64,000 nucleotides of DNA from Sordaria brevicollis (taxonomy: Eukaryota; Ascomycota; Sordariomycetes; Sordariales; Sordariaceae), in assembly GCA_033439795.1 (NCBI GenBank), contig JAUTDP010000002.1, positions 4,526,001 to 4,590,000 on the forward strand, given 5' to 3'. The notes beneath the pieces are model-generated. The model ran no database searches. It was not told where the DNA came from and saw only the letters and a program-made list of their open reading frames with translations. Of this stretch, positions 10,410 through 22,624 are shown piece by piece (within the stretch, counting starts at the first letter, position 1; each line of letters begins with the position of its first letter). A program made the position numbers and the translations under genes.

Positions 10410-11885
10410 ATGGCAACAAGGATACCACTCTCCCTAAGGGGAGCCTCGTCCAAATCACACCTCTTCTTCACAGCCAACAACCGCCTCACCCTCACTCCTC
10501 GGGCCTTTACAACCGCATCCTCTCTCTTCGCCAGAGCCAAGGCCAACAAGCCCAAGTCCAAACCCGCCATCTCCAAGGCCGAGACGCTCCCCGAGCAGCA
10601 GCTCCAAGAAGCATCCCAACAAAAACCACCCACCTTCGAAGCACCACCTAACCCCAAAGAAAACGAAAAAGAAAACCCCAACGACGGAGCTCAAGACCTC
10701 GGCAAACTCCTTCAAGAACGCAAATGGCCCCTCTTGCTTTCAGGCCTCACAGCCTTCATCATCTCCGCCTACATCTCCATGATCGTCGCCTCCCTCATCA
10801 AAGGTCCGGACCCATGCCATATCCACGTCGACCCCTCCACCGGCGAACTTCCCGTCACGGGCCGTCCGCGCGAGCTGGATTCGTTGACTAACAACCCGGC
10901 CATTACCGACTGGGTTTTGCGCGAAAAAGCCGAAGAATTCGACAGAGGGCTAAACATGGCGGAGCGGGTCATGGGCATTCGTTTACTGCGCAAGTGGTTA
11001 GGCACCAGAGTGAAGGGCCATGTGTTGGAGGTGGCGGTGGGGACGGGTCGCAACCTGCAGTTTTATGATTGGAGTGAGGTTGTTAAGGGGCCAACCCTTA
11101 AGGAAACGGAATTGACGGCGGAGGAAACGAAAGAAAAGAAGGAGAAGGAAAAAGAAAGGATTCAGGCGGTGTTGGATAAGGGCGAGAAGCAAATGGACAA
11201 GGATTGGCAGGAAAGAGTCAAGTTGCCGGGTTCGTTGGAGGGTGAGATGTTGACGTTTACGGGGGTGGATATTAGTGAGGGTATGATGGGTGTCGCGAGG
11301 ACGAGGTTGAGGGAGAATGTGCCGGATGGCAAGAAGGTTGTGCCCAAGGGAAAGAGGTTGGGAGCGGCGAAAAACGCAGGTGAAGGGGAGAGTAGGATTG
11401 GTCAGGGTAAGAGGGGTGAGGAGCAGGAGGTGTTGTTGAGTGCCCTGGAGGATAGGATCAGGTTGGTGAGGGCGGATGCGGAGGCCAAGTTGCCGGAGGC
11501 TCCGGCGTATCCTGCGAGGTACGAGGGCGAGGATGTGAAGAAGTATGATACGGTTGTGCAGACTTTTGGTCTTTGCTCGGTTCATGACCCGTTGGCCTTG
11601 CTCAAGAACATGGCGGGCGTGGTCAAGCCGGATACGGGACGGATTATTCTGTTGGAGCACGGAAAGGGATGGTCGGATTGGATTAACGAGAAGCTGGATC
11701 TTTGGGCTCCTCAGCACTTTACGAGGTACGGGTGCTGGTGGAACAGGGACATTGAGAGGTTGGTGAAGGAGGCGGAGAAGAGGGTGCCCGGATTGGAGGT
11801 GGTCAAGATTGAGAGACCTGGGTGGTTCCAGGCTGGCACTACGGTGTTGGTGCAGTTGAAGGTCAAGAGCCAGCAAGGGAACTAA
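10410..11885 (+). CDS. oms1: Mitochondrial SAM-dependent methyltransferase, OMS1-like
   Basis: An intronless 491-aa protein. The Arg/Ser-rich N-terminus (about 1-45) resembles a mitochondrial presequence. A single membrane segment lies at about 106-130 (WPLLLSGLTAFII...), followed by the methyltransferase domain. Motif I is VLEVAVGTGRNLQ at about 205-217, the acidic strand is FTGVDIS, and the downstream core reads TFGLCSVHDP then IILLEHGKGW. The order of presequence, one membrane span and class I methyltransferase matches yeast Oms1, an inner-membrane protein whose overproduction suppresses oxa1 defects. The substrate is unknown. A charged Lys/Glu-rich insertion of about 50 residues separates motif I from the acidic strand, and a second basic insertion (VVPKGKRLGAAKNAG) follows, so the domain is longer than the minimal fold. 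Confidence 0.85.
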   Translation: MATRIPLSLRGASSKSHLFFTANNRLTLTPRAFTTASSLFARAKANKPKSKPAISKAETLPEQQLQEASQQKPPTFEAPPNPKENEKENPNDGAQDLGKLLQERKWPLLLSGLTAFIISAYISMIVASLIKGPDPCHIHVDPSTGELPVTGRPRELDSLTNNPAITDWVLREKAEEFDRGLNMAERVMGIRLLRKWLGTRVKGHVLEVAVGTGRNLQFYDWSEVVKGPTLKETELTAEETKEKKEKEKERIQAVLDKGEKQMDKDWQERVKLPGSLEGEMLTFTGVDISEGMMGVARTRLRENVPDGKKVVPKGKRLGAAKNAGEGESRIGQGKRGEEQEVLLSALEDRIRLVRADAEAKLPEAPAYPARYEGEDVKKYDTVVQTFGLCSVHDPLALLKNMAGVVKPDTGRIILLEHGKGWSDWINEKLDLWAPQHFTRYGCWWNRDIERLVKEAEKRVPGLEVVKIERPGWFQAGTTVLVQLKVKSQQGN

Positions 11886-13450
11886 GTAAAGGGAGGGTGT
11901 GTCTTGTTATCCCTTTGTATTATAGATGTTTCTTTCATGTATAGATTTGTGTTTAGACTAGTTGCATATATAGGGATGGTTTGCGGTTGTTATTTCTTTT
12001 CAGGGACGGCGTCCATTACCCGGCTCCGGTCCGATCCGGCGTTGGTGTCGTACAAGCCGAAGTCTTGGAGCGCTCATGACTTTGATGTTGGGAGCAGGTA
12101 CGGGCCCCGGATCTCTCTTGCCGCGGTGTTCCTTCTGCATGTTCGGAGTCGGGCAATCCCCACATTCCCGTCTCCATTGAGAACACTGCAAGACCAATGA
12201 CATCAAGATTCGCTCTTTCCCATCCGAGCTTTGGAAGAGAAATGTCTGGAAAATCAAGAATTCCCCAAATTCCAATCCGAGTTTCCGTACCTAACTAAGA
12301 ACAACCCTGATCCAAATCGACACGTGTGTGAATCCCCTCATCGCAATGCCAACTACTTGCTTCTCAGATATGCACACCAAACTTGTTGTCCCATACAAAA
12401 CCCAACTGGCACGCGACGTTGGACGACGTCGACGACATGCCGCCGGGCCGTCTCCGCAAGAGGGCGGGATGAAGAGGCCGGGAAGCCGGGGGAGGGGCTT
12501 GTTCGTTCGGCTGTCCCTGGCCTGTCCCTTCAGTGAAAGCATCAACCCCTGACGATGGAACCCAAACACTCCCCAGGAAGCGTGGGGCTACCCAACCAGA
12601 GCTTGCCGTTGCCCCCCGCAACCAGATTTCAGCGCCGTCAGAGTCAACAATTGACGACCCAATTGGTGCTTGGCAGGAACCTGAAGCGGGCAATCAGTCA
12701 CCTGGGAAAGCTGAACTTGGTTCTGAAGTGGTAAGGTGTCGGAAGTGCCCTGCTTTTCTGCCCTTTGCTTTTGACGAGAACCCCTTCTTTTCTAGAAACG
12801 CGACATCACCATCATCCATTTGAACATTTGCGCTTTCAGATTAGACTCGCGGGCGAATTCACTGGAGCTGACAACCAAATTGGTGGAGTAGTTATACAAA
12901 CAGCACTGCAGCGTGGTTGTGCGACATCGATAGCGGGCGAGCGAGCAGTCGACAGCGACGATAAAACCAGGGCCAGGGGGGCATTTCAGGTTCCAACAAT
13001 CAACTGCTACAGAAGACTTGGACTTGGCTGGCGACAACTGTTGGACGTGGACGTTGGAGGAAGGAACAACAACGACGTCACGACGAATCGCACCGAACGA
13101 AACGAAACGAATTTCTAGACACGATTATAACAAAGAGGTTGGGAATTTTCTCTCGACACCGACCGACCGACGACGTTCCACTGTGGAAACCAACCCCGTT
13201 CGGGTGCCTGTACCTGATCTACGACTTGTCTCGACGACCCACGATCGACGAATTCGGAATTGCGCGAGAGACGCAGGTACCAGACCTAAAGACGCAGGAA
13301 CCGACTTCTTCACCGCCAAAAGAAGCAGACCGATAAAGCATAGAAGCCGACCGATAAGGAGAGACGGGGAAAAAGAAAACAAACAACACTTGGGAACAAA
13401 CAGAGAAAGTCGCAAGCCGCGCCCTTGTTTTGTCAGAAATAACAGGCGCG
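11886..13450. other. Intergenic region between OMS1-like and F-BAR genes
   Basis: No coding region is supported here. The segment from about 12830 to 13450 is rich in CGA/GAC-type words and precedes the F-BAR start codon, so it is likely its promoter and leader. Confidence 0.5.
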
Positions 13451-16400
13451 ATGCCGGCTGCCACGAGCGAAGCGCCGGCTGTGGCCCTATCCTGTGAGCA
13501 TTCCACGGACACAACATCTGAATACGACGAAGAGAGGAGAGAACTGACACGGGAATGTAGTCGCCAACAACTTTTGGGGCAAGGACGATGCGGGTGTTCA
13601 ACCCCTCCTCGAGCGGATGTCCGCTGCCAAAACGACATGCGATGAGCTTAAGAGCTTCTACACAGGTATGTTTCAAAGGATACCAGCCATGACATTGGGA
13701 TATAAGTAGACATTAACACCTGTCTACGACAGCGCGGGCAAAGATCGAAGAGGAATTCTCACGACAACTTCTCAACCTCAGCCGCAAATCCCTGGGATCG
13801 CAAGAGTCCGGAACCCTAAGGGCCTCCCTTGATACGGTCAGGCAGGAGGTCGAGTCCATGGGCAAACAGCACCAGGCCATCGCCGCGCAAATGAGGAGTG
13901 AACTCGAAGAACCATTAGTCGCCTTTGCCGGCGGCATGAAGGAACGCCGCAAGATCATCCAAAACACAGTCGAAAAGCTGCTGAAAGTCAAGGTACAGCA
14001 GACCCAGGCAGTCAACAAAACAAGAGACCGCTATGAGCAGGAATCTCTAAAGATCAAGGGATATCTCGCCCAGGGACACATGGTCATGGGCCAGGAGGAA
14101 CGCAAGAACAAGGCTAAGCTCGAAAAGACACAGATTAGCCTGGCCAGCTCCAATGCCGACTACGAGGCCGCCGTCAAGGCACTCGAAAAGACGACCGCTC
14201 GCTGGAACACCGAGTGGAAGAACGCTGCTGACAAGTTTCAGGATCTCGAGGAGGAGAGACTGGATTTCACAAAGAGCAGCCTCTGGACGTTTGCTAACAT
14301 TGCCTCCACCGTCTGTGTTAGCGATGACGCCTCGTGCGAGAAAATCCGCCTGTCGCTGGAAAAGATGGAGGTCGAGAAGGATATTGCTACTTTTATCAAG
14401 GAAAAGGGCACTGGCCAGGATATTCCGGATCCTCCAAAGTACATCAACTTTTGCCGCGGTGATGTCGATGCCCAGTCCGAGGCCTCTGTTGAACCAGATT
14501 CGGATGCCTTCTCGGTGGCCCAGTTCCCAAGGAGCATAAACCCGGCATTCCGCTCGTCGTCGCCACAGCCGAGCACGTACGAGTCGCACCACGATCCCAA
14601 TAACACATTGGTGAAGACGCTTGGCCATGATATCTCTGTGGGTGTTAACGGCAGTCGCGAAACCACGGCCACACCGTCCAAACTTCCAACCCTTCCGGCA
14701 GCGGCACTGACGATGCCACTTCAGCCACAACAGATTGAGGCCCCTCCTCCCCAACAGCAGCCACAGCAGCAGCAGCAGCAATTAGTGCAACAGCAGAGAC
14801 CGCAGTTACAGCAAAGGAGGACTACGCAGCACAGCCTTCAGGAGGATCAGCGGAGGCAGCAACGAGAGCAGCAGCGGGAGCAGCAGCAGCAGGTGGCAAG
14901 GAGAGAACAGGCTTCACGTGCTGCCAACAACGTTGAGTACGATTCAACTGATTTTACTCCTATTCCTACTAGTCCGCACCCTCTGGACGGCATGGCATTA
15001 CTCAGCCGTCCGCCGGGTCCAGTTTCTTCTGATCTTGATCTCAACGCAACGCCATCGACTAACATAATCTCCCGTCCCTCTAGCAGAGGAGACAGAGACA
15101 AGAGTAGTGGACCGACGTTGGAGGAGCTGCAACAACAGCTTCAACAGTCCGACCCTGTCTCTCCTGTCAAGCAGATACAACAACAGCAACCGCAGACACC
15201 GCAAACACCGCTCGATCTCGTCCCCGCTAATGGTGCACAGTCCGGCTCGGCCTCCCCCGAGAAGAAGGAGGTGCCCAAGAGGAAGAGTGGCTTCTTTGCT
15301 AACAACAGCCCGTTTAGGAGGAAGAGTACCAAGGATCTTCAGCAACAGGCCGCTGGAAGCAGTGGCAGCAGGCAGACCTGGTACGGAGGACAGAGTGGAC
15401 AGGGTAGCAGTATGGGTAATAGGACACCTAGAAACAATGCCAGTCCTACCAAGGAGAACAACCCGCCTCTCGGCATCGAGCGATCCGTCAGCCCTGACCC
15501 CATTGCTGCTAATGCCAGCTTGGCTCTCAACATTGGCGGCAACGTATTTGCTGTTGATGCGCTTGACAAGCGGAAGGCTCAGCAGCAGCAACAACAGCAA
15601 CCGGCACCCGATGATGATCCTATTGCCATGGCTCTGGCCGAGTTGAAGGGCGTCACCAGCAACACTGGAAACCAAAGCAGCACGAGCCGGACCGAGATGA
15701 ACAAGCAGATGTCCGTCCGCATGTCAGCCGATCATTTCCACGGTATTACCACTCCCGCTCCTCCTGGTCCCGGTGGTCCTCAGCAATCCGGCAGAGTATC
15801 CCCTGGTGGCCGCGTCAGCATGCACGCCAGCCGAAGCACCAGTGATTTGGCCTTGCCACCCGTTATCCCCGGCGCCAGCAACGGTGTGCGCGCCACGCCT
15901 CCGCCATCCTACGATGGCATGCAAGGTGCTATGATACCGGTCTCGCGTCTCGGTGTGCCGCCTCCGGCTGTCACCAGCAGAGCCATGAAGGAATCCAGCC
16001 AAAAGTTCCAAGCCCAAACACGGAGTCTGTTCTCTAACGGAGCCAGCCCCAGTGGCGGGCCGGACCAGCGTCCCAGTTCCGGCTCTGCAAACTACCAAGG
16101 TCGTCCCCGCGGCGGAAGCACCGAGATCCCTCGCGCTACCAGCCCCCGCCCCGGCTCTCGCGCCGCCTCTCCTCGACCAGGCAGTCACGCCGCTTATGGC
16201 AGCAGCTGGTCCGGTAACAATACCGCCCCCGACGACCGCGGATACCGGTCCGCTTCGCCCAACCCCTACGGCGGCTCCTCTAACCCCGGCAGCATGAACA
16301 GTCGCCACGCTCACTCCCAATCCATGGGTCCCATGGGCATTCCCGCCCAAGGCCAACAGCCCCGTCGCTCCGATACACAGTATACCCGCCACGGAAGTAT

Positions 16401-17115
16401 GGATTACCGCGGCTCGTCATCCAACATGTACCGAGCAGCCGGCGGCAGCGGCGCCGTATCACCAGTTGACATGGCCCGTTCCGTCTCCCCTTCGCCATTC
16501 ACCAGCGGAGTCAACCGTCCAGGATCTAGTCTCGACCACACCCAGAATCACATGCAGCTCGCTCACTACGGACAAGGACAGCAGCAACCGCCTGATGATG
16601 GGTACACGAGCGGTAGCTCGATGCGCGGACGGTATGGAACGCAACATGGCAGACCTGATTCGAGCAGGGAAACTACCACGGGCACGAGAATGAGTTTCTA
16701 TGGTGATCAACAAATGGTTCCGGCCTCGATGATGGCTGGCGGAGGGACGGTGCATGGACGGGGAAGGAGTAAGAGTGTGGTTGATGTGGGACGAGGAGGG
16801 GGTGCGCCGCCGGGTGGTGGACAGGGGGCGGATGGAAGACAGTATACGAGGGATGGGAGGGTTATTATGCATTTTGGTGAGTCCACATTCCCCTTATTGA
16901 GAATGAGTGGAAGAAACGGGATGCTAACAAAAGGTGAAAAAACAGCAAAAGCAATGTACATGTACAACGCCGCCATTGCTGAAGAGTTGGGTTTCGCCAA
17001 GGGGGATATCTTGGCTGTGTTGAGACATCAGGATGATGGATGGTGGGAGGCCACGGTCCATGGCGGGAATGGACAGGTTGGGTTGGTGCCGAGTAATTAT
17101 TTGCAGGTGTTGTGA
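13451..17115 (+). CDS. F-BAR and SH3 domain protein of the Cdc15/Imp2/Hof1 group
   Basis: Exons are 13451-13493, 13561-13665, 13733-16876 and 16934-17115, giving about 1157 aa. Splicing the first short exon creates the F-BAR opening (SFANNFWGKDDAG), which confirms the start. The F-BAR domain covers about residues 15-260 with coiled-coil helices. A long low-complexity middle follows, with several CAG/CAA-coded Gln tracts and Ser/Pro-rich repeats including SPRPGSRAASPRPGS. The C-terminal ~55 residues are an SH3 domain (KAMYMYNAAIAEELGF...DDGWWEATVH...GLVPSNYL). Proteins with this build bend membrane and scaffold the actomyosin ring at septa; Cdc15, Imp2 and Hof1 are the yeast examples. The last intron (16877-16933, 57 nt) keeps frame if retained, inserting residues just before SH3. 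Which of the yeast proteins is the true orthologue is unresolved. Confidence 0.9.
14740..14900 (+). repeat. Interrupted CAG/CAA tract (poly-Gln) in the F-BAR gene
   Basis: Dense CAG/CAA codons encode a Gln-rich segment mixed with Arg and Pro. A further short Gln run lies at about 15580-15602. The tract is likely to vary in length between strains. Confidence 0.75.
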
Positions 17116-17758
17116 GGAGATAGATTTCTCGACTCGAAAGGGTGAAGGGAGGGGAAAGGGGAAATTGTGCATAGCCAGCCAGTCAGCCAGCGCGTTGTTG
17201 ATGTTGATGTTGGATTTGGAATTCTTGTGGAAAGTTTACTTGGTTCGTTTATAGCAGGTGGCAGGATACCTGGGGCGTTTTTGAGATTTTGTAGATATCA
17301 TGAGAATGGACATGATCAAAAAGTGCAGGGAAGGTGAAGATGAGGTCCCGACCTTTCCTAGTATACCATGGAGATGATCTTGCTCTCATATGCTAACGAT
17401 GTCAATGACCCCTTTCACGATAGTAAACAAACAGCTGCCTCACCAAGTACCCTAACCCTTTGCCTCAAAATGCCAAGCTCAGGTACGTACCCGCCTGGTG
17501 ACATCAGCGCTCTGCCCAACTCAATTTGGGTGCTCTTCGCTTACGAGGAAAGAGCTTCCCCCGCGACATGTGAAACTGGAGAATGAGCAGACGAGGAACG
17601 ATAATGAGGTGGGATTAATCTTTATTATTACAAGTCGTCCCACCCATCCCTTGTTCTTTCATCTTGTTTCCACCCTCTTTTTCTCTCCTATGACTTTCTA
17701 GAACATCAACCAAAACCGGCGATATTGACAACGCGCGACCGGTAAACAACCATCCGCC
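17116..17758 (+). promoter_or_regulatory. Intergenic region between F-BAR and seipin genes
   Basis: This holds the 3' end of the F-BAR transcript and the promoter/leader of seipin, which reads in the same direction. I see no coding frame of interest. Confidence 0.5.
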
Positions 17759-19388
17759 ATGTCGGTTCAAGGCGATAGTACCCAGCTCGACAAGTTCGAG
17801 TTGGGGAGTGTTTCTGTAAGTCCTCCTCCTCACCAGAAACAATCAAATGACACTGAAAGAAGCTAACATAGTGATCGCCAAACAGGAAAACTACGCCCAA
17901 ATCAAACAACAGCTCCGCGACATCTACGACGCCCTATGCGAACTCGCCTACGAAATCATCACCTCCAAGACCACCCAAAAGACCGTCCTCTACTCGATTC
18001 TAGGCACCACCGCATCCGCCATATTTTACGGCATCGCCATTGTCGTCTACCTCTTTTGCTACCACAGATACTTGCCAGATCAGGTTACGACGGTGCCGCT
18101 GCATTTGCAATATGGGTTTGTCCTCCTCCATCCCTCCCTATTCCCTTCCACCATCTTTCAATGCTAACGAAATGACGACGACAGCTACGGCCCAAACCCC
18201 TACGGCATCTCCCCCCTAACCCACTACAACCTCAAACCCTCCCAACCCTACGACATCTCCGTCACCCTATCCCTCCCGCGCTCGCCAACAAACATCTACC
18301 GCGAAAACGGTAACTTTATGGTCGCCCTCCACCTCCTCAACGGTTCCCCCGAGATTCAACGCGTTATCCAACCCCCCATCCCACCTTTAAACGTCGACAA
18401 CCCCCTAACCGGCAAACCCGGCGGCCCCGACATTGCAGCTTTCATCACCCCCATCCCTTTAGCGGTACCAGACCCGATCTCCCACCTCACACATAACAAA
18501 ATCCTGTTTTCATCAACTCGCGCCGCGGTGATTCCGTACATCGACCCCCTTGTTGCGCAAGCGAAGAGGGTTATGTTCCTGGGATATCACCTCTTGTTTC
18601 CCGAGCACGCGGAGATGGTTTCCCTTTCCGTTCCGCTGGCAGAGAGGGTGCAGTTCCCCAGACGCGGGGTTAAAAACGCTGCTGGCTTGGGATTGGTAGG
18701 GGATGGCACGCCGACGAGTTTGCTGGTGGAGGTGCAGGCGGGGCAGAAGTTGCAGGTTTATGAAGCGTTTGTGACCATAACGGCGAAGTTGAGTGGGCTG
18801 AGGTGGTTTATGTATCATTATCGGGTTGTGAGTTTCCTCGTGGGGACGGGCATGTTTTGGGTCGGGGAGGTGGTGTTGATGGTTGTGGGGTGGGGGGTGG
18901 GGGGGTATCTTTTGAGGAGGGTTATCGAAGCTGCTCCGACCAAAGAGGATGGAGAAGGGAAGGGTGGTAGGGAAAAGGGGAAGAAAAAGGCTAGAATCCA
19001 AGAAGGAGGTAGCGGAGATGGCTACGACCCCGAGCACGAAACAGACGAAGGACAAACAACCATGTCAGACACAGAACGAACCTTCCCCAGTCGATCGGGG
19101 GCGCCACCGCTTAAGTTTGAGCCTGGCATTATCAAATCCGAAGAAGAAAAGGAGAAGGAGCGGGAAATTAAAGAAGAGGAAGACGAGGAAGATGATGATT
19201 TGTATGATTTACCTGTCCACCTACCGAGTGTGAAAGAGGCAGGGCATGAGTTTAGGGATTCGGGGGTTGGGACTAGTGATGCGGGTGTGTCGAGTGGTAG
19301 TACGGCGGTGGGGAGTGGAAGTGGAAGTGGGATCGCGGCGAGGAGGAGAGGAGGGGGGAGAGGAGGTGGTGGTGGTGCGAAGGAGTAG
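17759..19388 (+). CDS. Seipin (lipid-droplet assembly protein)
   Basis: Exons are 17759-17815, 17886-18115 and 18185-19388, giving about 496 aa. Seipin is an ER membrane protein that sits at ER-lipid droplet contacts and helps droplets form. The topology fits: a short cytosolic N-terminus, membrane span 1 at about 53-77 (VLYSILGTTASAIFYGI...), a lumenal beta-sandwich domain with the typical YDISVTLSLPRSPTNIYRENGNFMV segment broken up along the strand, then LRWFMYHYRV and span 2 at about 311-338. The family is Pfam adipose-regulatory protein (yeast Sei1/Fld1). The cytosolic C-terminal tail, about 155 residues, is charged, with Glu/Asp clusters and a Gly/Ser/Arg-rich end. Both splice junctions join codons cleanly (GSVS to ENYAQ, LQYG to YGPNP). 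Confidence 0.9.
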
Positions 19389-21117
19389 GACTCCAGCTCC
19401 AATGGCAGCTCCGAAGGGGGAGGAAATGGTGGGGGTGGTGGTGGTGCTGCTGCTGCTGGTTCGTCTACTCCGTCGTCTATGATTCCGGTGAGGAAGGCGA
19501 GGGGTTGTCATGCTTGTTAGATGGTCCCGGGCCTGGCTTTGAAGCCGCCTCGGATTTTTAGGAGATGAGCTTAAGAAGATGGCTTGGAGCCTTGGGAAAG
19601 CTGGACTGAAAGGATGGCAGGGTTGAAGTATGGTTACCTACGGTTATGGGTTTTGGCGTTTACTCTTATCGGTGGATTATTGTGTTATTGTTTTGCGAGG
19701 ATACCTATCTTAGATGGCTTTTGAGCTTTGGACAGAACTACAGAATTATGAAAGGCTTGTTTTTTTTTCAATGTCCATCATCTTTCTCTCCCTACTTTCG
19801 CTGTTCAGCTGAAGGGCATGGTTTGACTATCACCCGTTGCTCAGTCGTTGTTCTATTCGAAGGCAAGTGAGAGACGTGCCACTTTTTGGTGTCATGCCTA
19901 TACATAAGACGGTTGTTACCTGTGTCTAACTTGAGGCGGTAGCTTCCTGGCAAAGTATCTCAAGTCTAAAATTCGCCCTTGTCTGGTTTTCTGTTTCTTC
20001 AACTTTCGAGAGATACAGACATGAAAGGAGATTTTGTTTGAAGGCATCCACAGGTGAATCCATGTTGACCATTTGGCTTTTGCATTCGAAAGACTCAAAA
20101 TTAAACTTTGCCTACAAGAGCTCTCCATTTCTTTTTTTTCTTTTTCTTATTCCTTTTCTTCTACGCTTTGAGTGTTACGACTTTCGCGATGGTTTACTTG
20201 AGCTGCTTCGATTATGGTTTCTAGATGAGGAAGACGAAGACGAGCACATCATGCCTTTATGAATTAAGCAGGTGGAAGATTACTGGTGCTGTGTCCTACT
20301 GAAGTCTCGACTTTCCACAGTTCTTCTCTACCTTTATGGGCTTGAATTGTCTTTCCCCTACGTGGTCACCGTAGAGTCCACGGTTTATTAGTTCTGTAGA
20401 CACTCGTTTGGTTAACTGCCTGGATATGTCATACTCGTTTTCTTTCCCTCTTCTCCACCCTCTTCTCATGTTAGTCCTCTCTATCTCTCTTTTTCTTTTT
20501 CCCTTTCTCTTCCCTTTAGTATGGTCTTTCCTGTAACATCTTTTATCTTCCTCTGCTTTTTACATTAATCTTCATTTCACCCCTAACTTATGTTTGACTG
20601 TTAAGTGTCTTTGACTGGCAGTTGACGGTCTCTGGCCCCAAAATTGTGTAAATTAAAGATACCTACTGGATCTGAGCTGTTGTCCTGCGAGTCTACCTTT
20701 TGTGCTGATGAAACGAGGTTCCAGGAAATTGATTTAAACAAGGCCAAGGCAAGCCAATTGAACATTCGATCTTGGACACCTGCTCTACTTAGAATTGGCT
20801 TTTCGAGTTCTCGGCTCTCTCTAAGCGATGTCTCGCATCGTCTTGTTCCCCACGATCGTTACGACTTGCGGTTTTGCGGTTGACATGTGATAGATATAGT
20901 ATGATAGCCGATATTGTTGACGATTTTCTGCCCTTGCTTGATAAATCAGATGTTGGATAGATACAGAGTATCATCAGCTCAACGCCAACATATCTCTTTT
21001 GCGTTGTTGGCGATATCTGATACCTATCGTCGACACTTCAGCCTTGAATCAGCCGCAAGGGATGAAAAGCCTAAGGCGGGGGGAAACCAACAGCCCAGGG
21101 TAGTTGTTGTTGGTGGT
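19389..21117. other. Intergenic region downstream of seipin
   Basis: No gene is supported. The first part is seipin 3' flank, followed by T- and pyrimidine-rich sequence (for example 20430-20580) and then the left flank of the transposon. Base composition is normal and there is no sign of RIP until about 21240. Confidence 0.5.
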
Positions 21118-21123
21118 TGACTG

Positions 21124-21177
21124 CTGTGTGTTGAAATCGAGGTGTCAGTCCCCACTTTATACGGGCACCCCCCTTTA
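21124..21177 (+). repeat. Left terminal inverted repeat
   Basis: This pairs with 25496-25549 read in reverse complement, 52 of 54 positions identical; both differences are transitions. Confidence 0.95.
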
Positions 21178-21399
21178 TACAATACCACATCAAAACAGAC
21201 ATCGTGAATTGTAAAAGTTGAATATCTCCGCAGTTTTACTACCAAATCTGCTGGTTTTAGTCGGATTTTAAAGCTCTCGCGATATATAATCGGTATAGCT
21301 ATGAGAATACGTAGTAATAAGAGGTAGCGCTAAAGTATTTATATAATATTAACGGTTGGCGAATATTTATATTAAATCGCGTAATCCGTTAATATAAGC

Positions 21400-22285
21400 G
21401 AGCGTTAAATTTGGAGGTTAAAACGAAACTTCGATATTACTAATAAATTATACCCCTAAAGTAATTTAAAATATAATATAATAATATTAACGCTAATAAT
21501 TATAGAAGTGAATAATAATTATAAATTTTGAATACTTTAATATAATATTTAATTATTAATTATATAAGAAGTTTTCGAACTCCTTCGCTATAAGCCCGAT
21601 TTATACCTCGATGAAATATAGTACTATTTAGCTATTGAAATAGATATATATATATTAATGAGCGCTATATTAAAGTAATTGAAGGCTTTTAAATAGATTA
21701 ATAAAAGGATAGCGTATAAAGCTTCTTAGCGTAGTAAACTATTATAGTTAGATTAATTGAAGAAGGTTTCTACGTTTTTAGTAAAAATATACGTATTCTA
21801 TAATAAATTTAATATTAATAAGAAAGACGGTATTCGTCGTATTAAATAAGTATTAAAAGGTATAATACTAATCGTAGAAAGTACGTTTACTAGGGGGAAA
21901 CGGTTCTATCTATTACTAATAATAATTATAAATAGCTTTATCGATATATTATATTATAAGGGAATAATAAATACGACCGGTTTTATTACTTAATTAAAAG
22001 AGGAAGTATTATTTAAAATAAACCTATTCCCTAATCGTTATAATATATTAATAATAAATAACGTATTATAATATAAAGATTCCGCTATTAAAATTATATA
22101 CGATAATAGAAATATATTATTATAGTTTTTACCACTATATTTACTAAACTTTAACCCTATCGAAGTATATTTTAATAATATAAAGGCTTATATACAACGG
22201 TAATATTAATACGCTAGCGGTAATACGCTAAATAATAAAGAATTTAAAACGTTTTTAAAAGGGGTTGCGAAGGAGGTAGGGTAAT
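21400..22285 (+). pseudogene. RIP-destroyed DDE transposase (Tc1/mariner-like DDE_3 type)
   Basis: Reading the + strand through many stops still shows the three catalytic blocks. Near 21795-21850 is VFYNKFNINKKDGIRR, where the first catalytic Asp seems changed to Asn and a Glu to Lys. Near 22050-22090 is INNVL-stop-YKDSAIK, where the second Asp is Asn and the stop probably replaces Trp. Near 22128-22200 is LPLYLLNFNPIEVYFNNIK, the usual LPPYSPDFNPIE block. All changes are G-to-A or C-to-T. The boundaries are approximate, and the N-terminal DNA-binding part is not recognisable. Confidence 0.85.
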
Positions 22286-22624
22286 AAATCGATATTATAC
22301 GCAAATACTACCGCTAAGTAAACGTACTATTTTGTAACGACGTCGATAATTATAAAAAAAACTATATTACGTTATATAAGGATTAATTATACGAATTAAT
22401 AACGATGGGAATAATTATATAAGGATATTATTTTATATAGTAGATATATTATTTTAAATATATTTAAAATCGATTGTTATCGAATTATGAAAAAAAAATC
22501 CTATAAGGTATAAAATATATTAAATATATTAAAAGTGCCAAATTTATTATTAGAAATATAAAAGTATTATTATTTATAATAATAAATCGAAGTATAGAAT
22601 CCCCCTTTTATATAAAAAAATCCT

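Noticed and set aside
10998..11876. 292-codon - strand frame opposite the OMS1-like gene
   Set aside because: Low-complexity Leu/His/Arg shadow; the + strand carries methyltransferase motifs.
21118..21130. TA target duplication expected for Tc1/mariner
   Set aside because: No TA flanks the inverted repeats; TGACTG/TGATTG is the better candidate.
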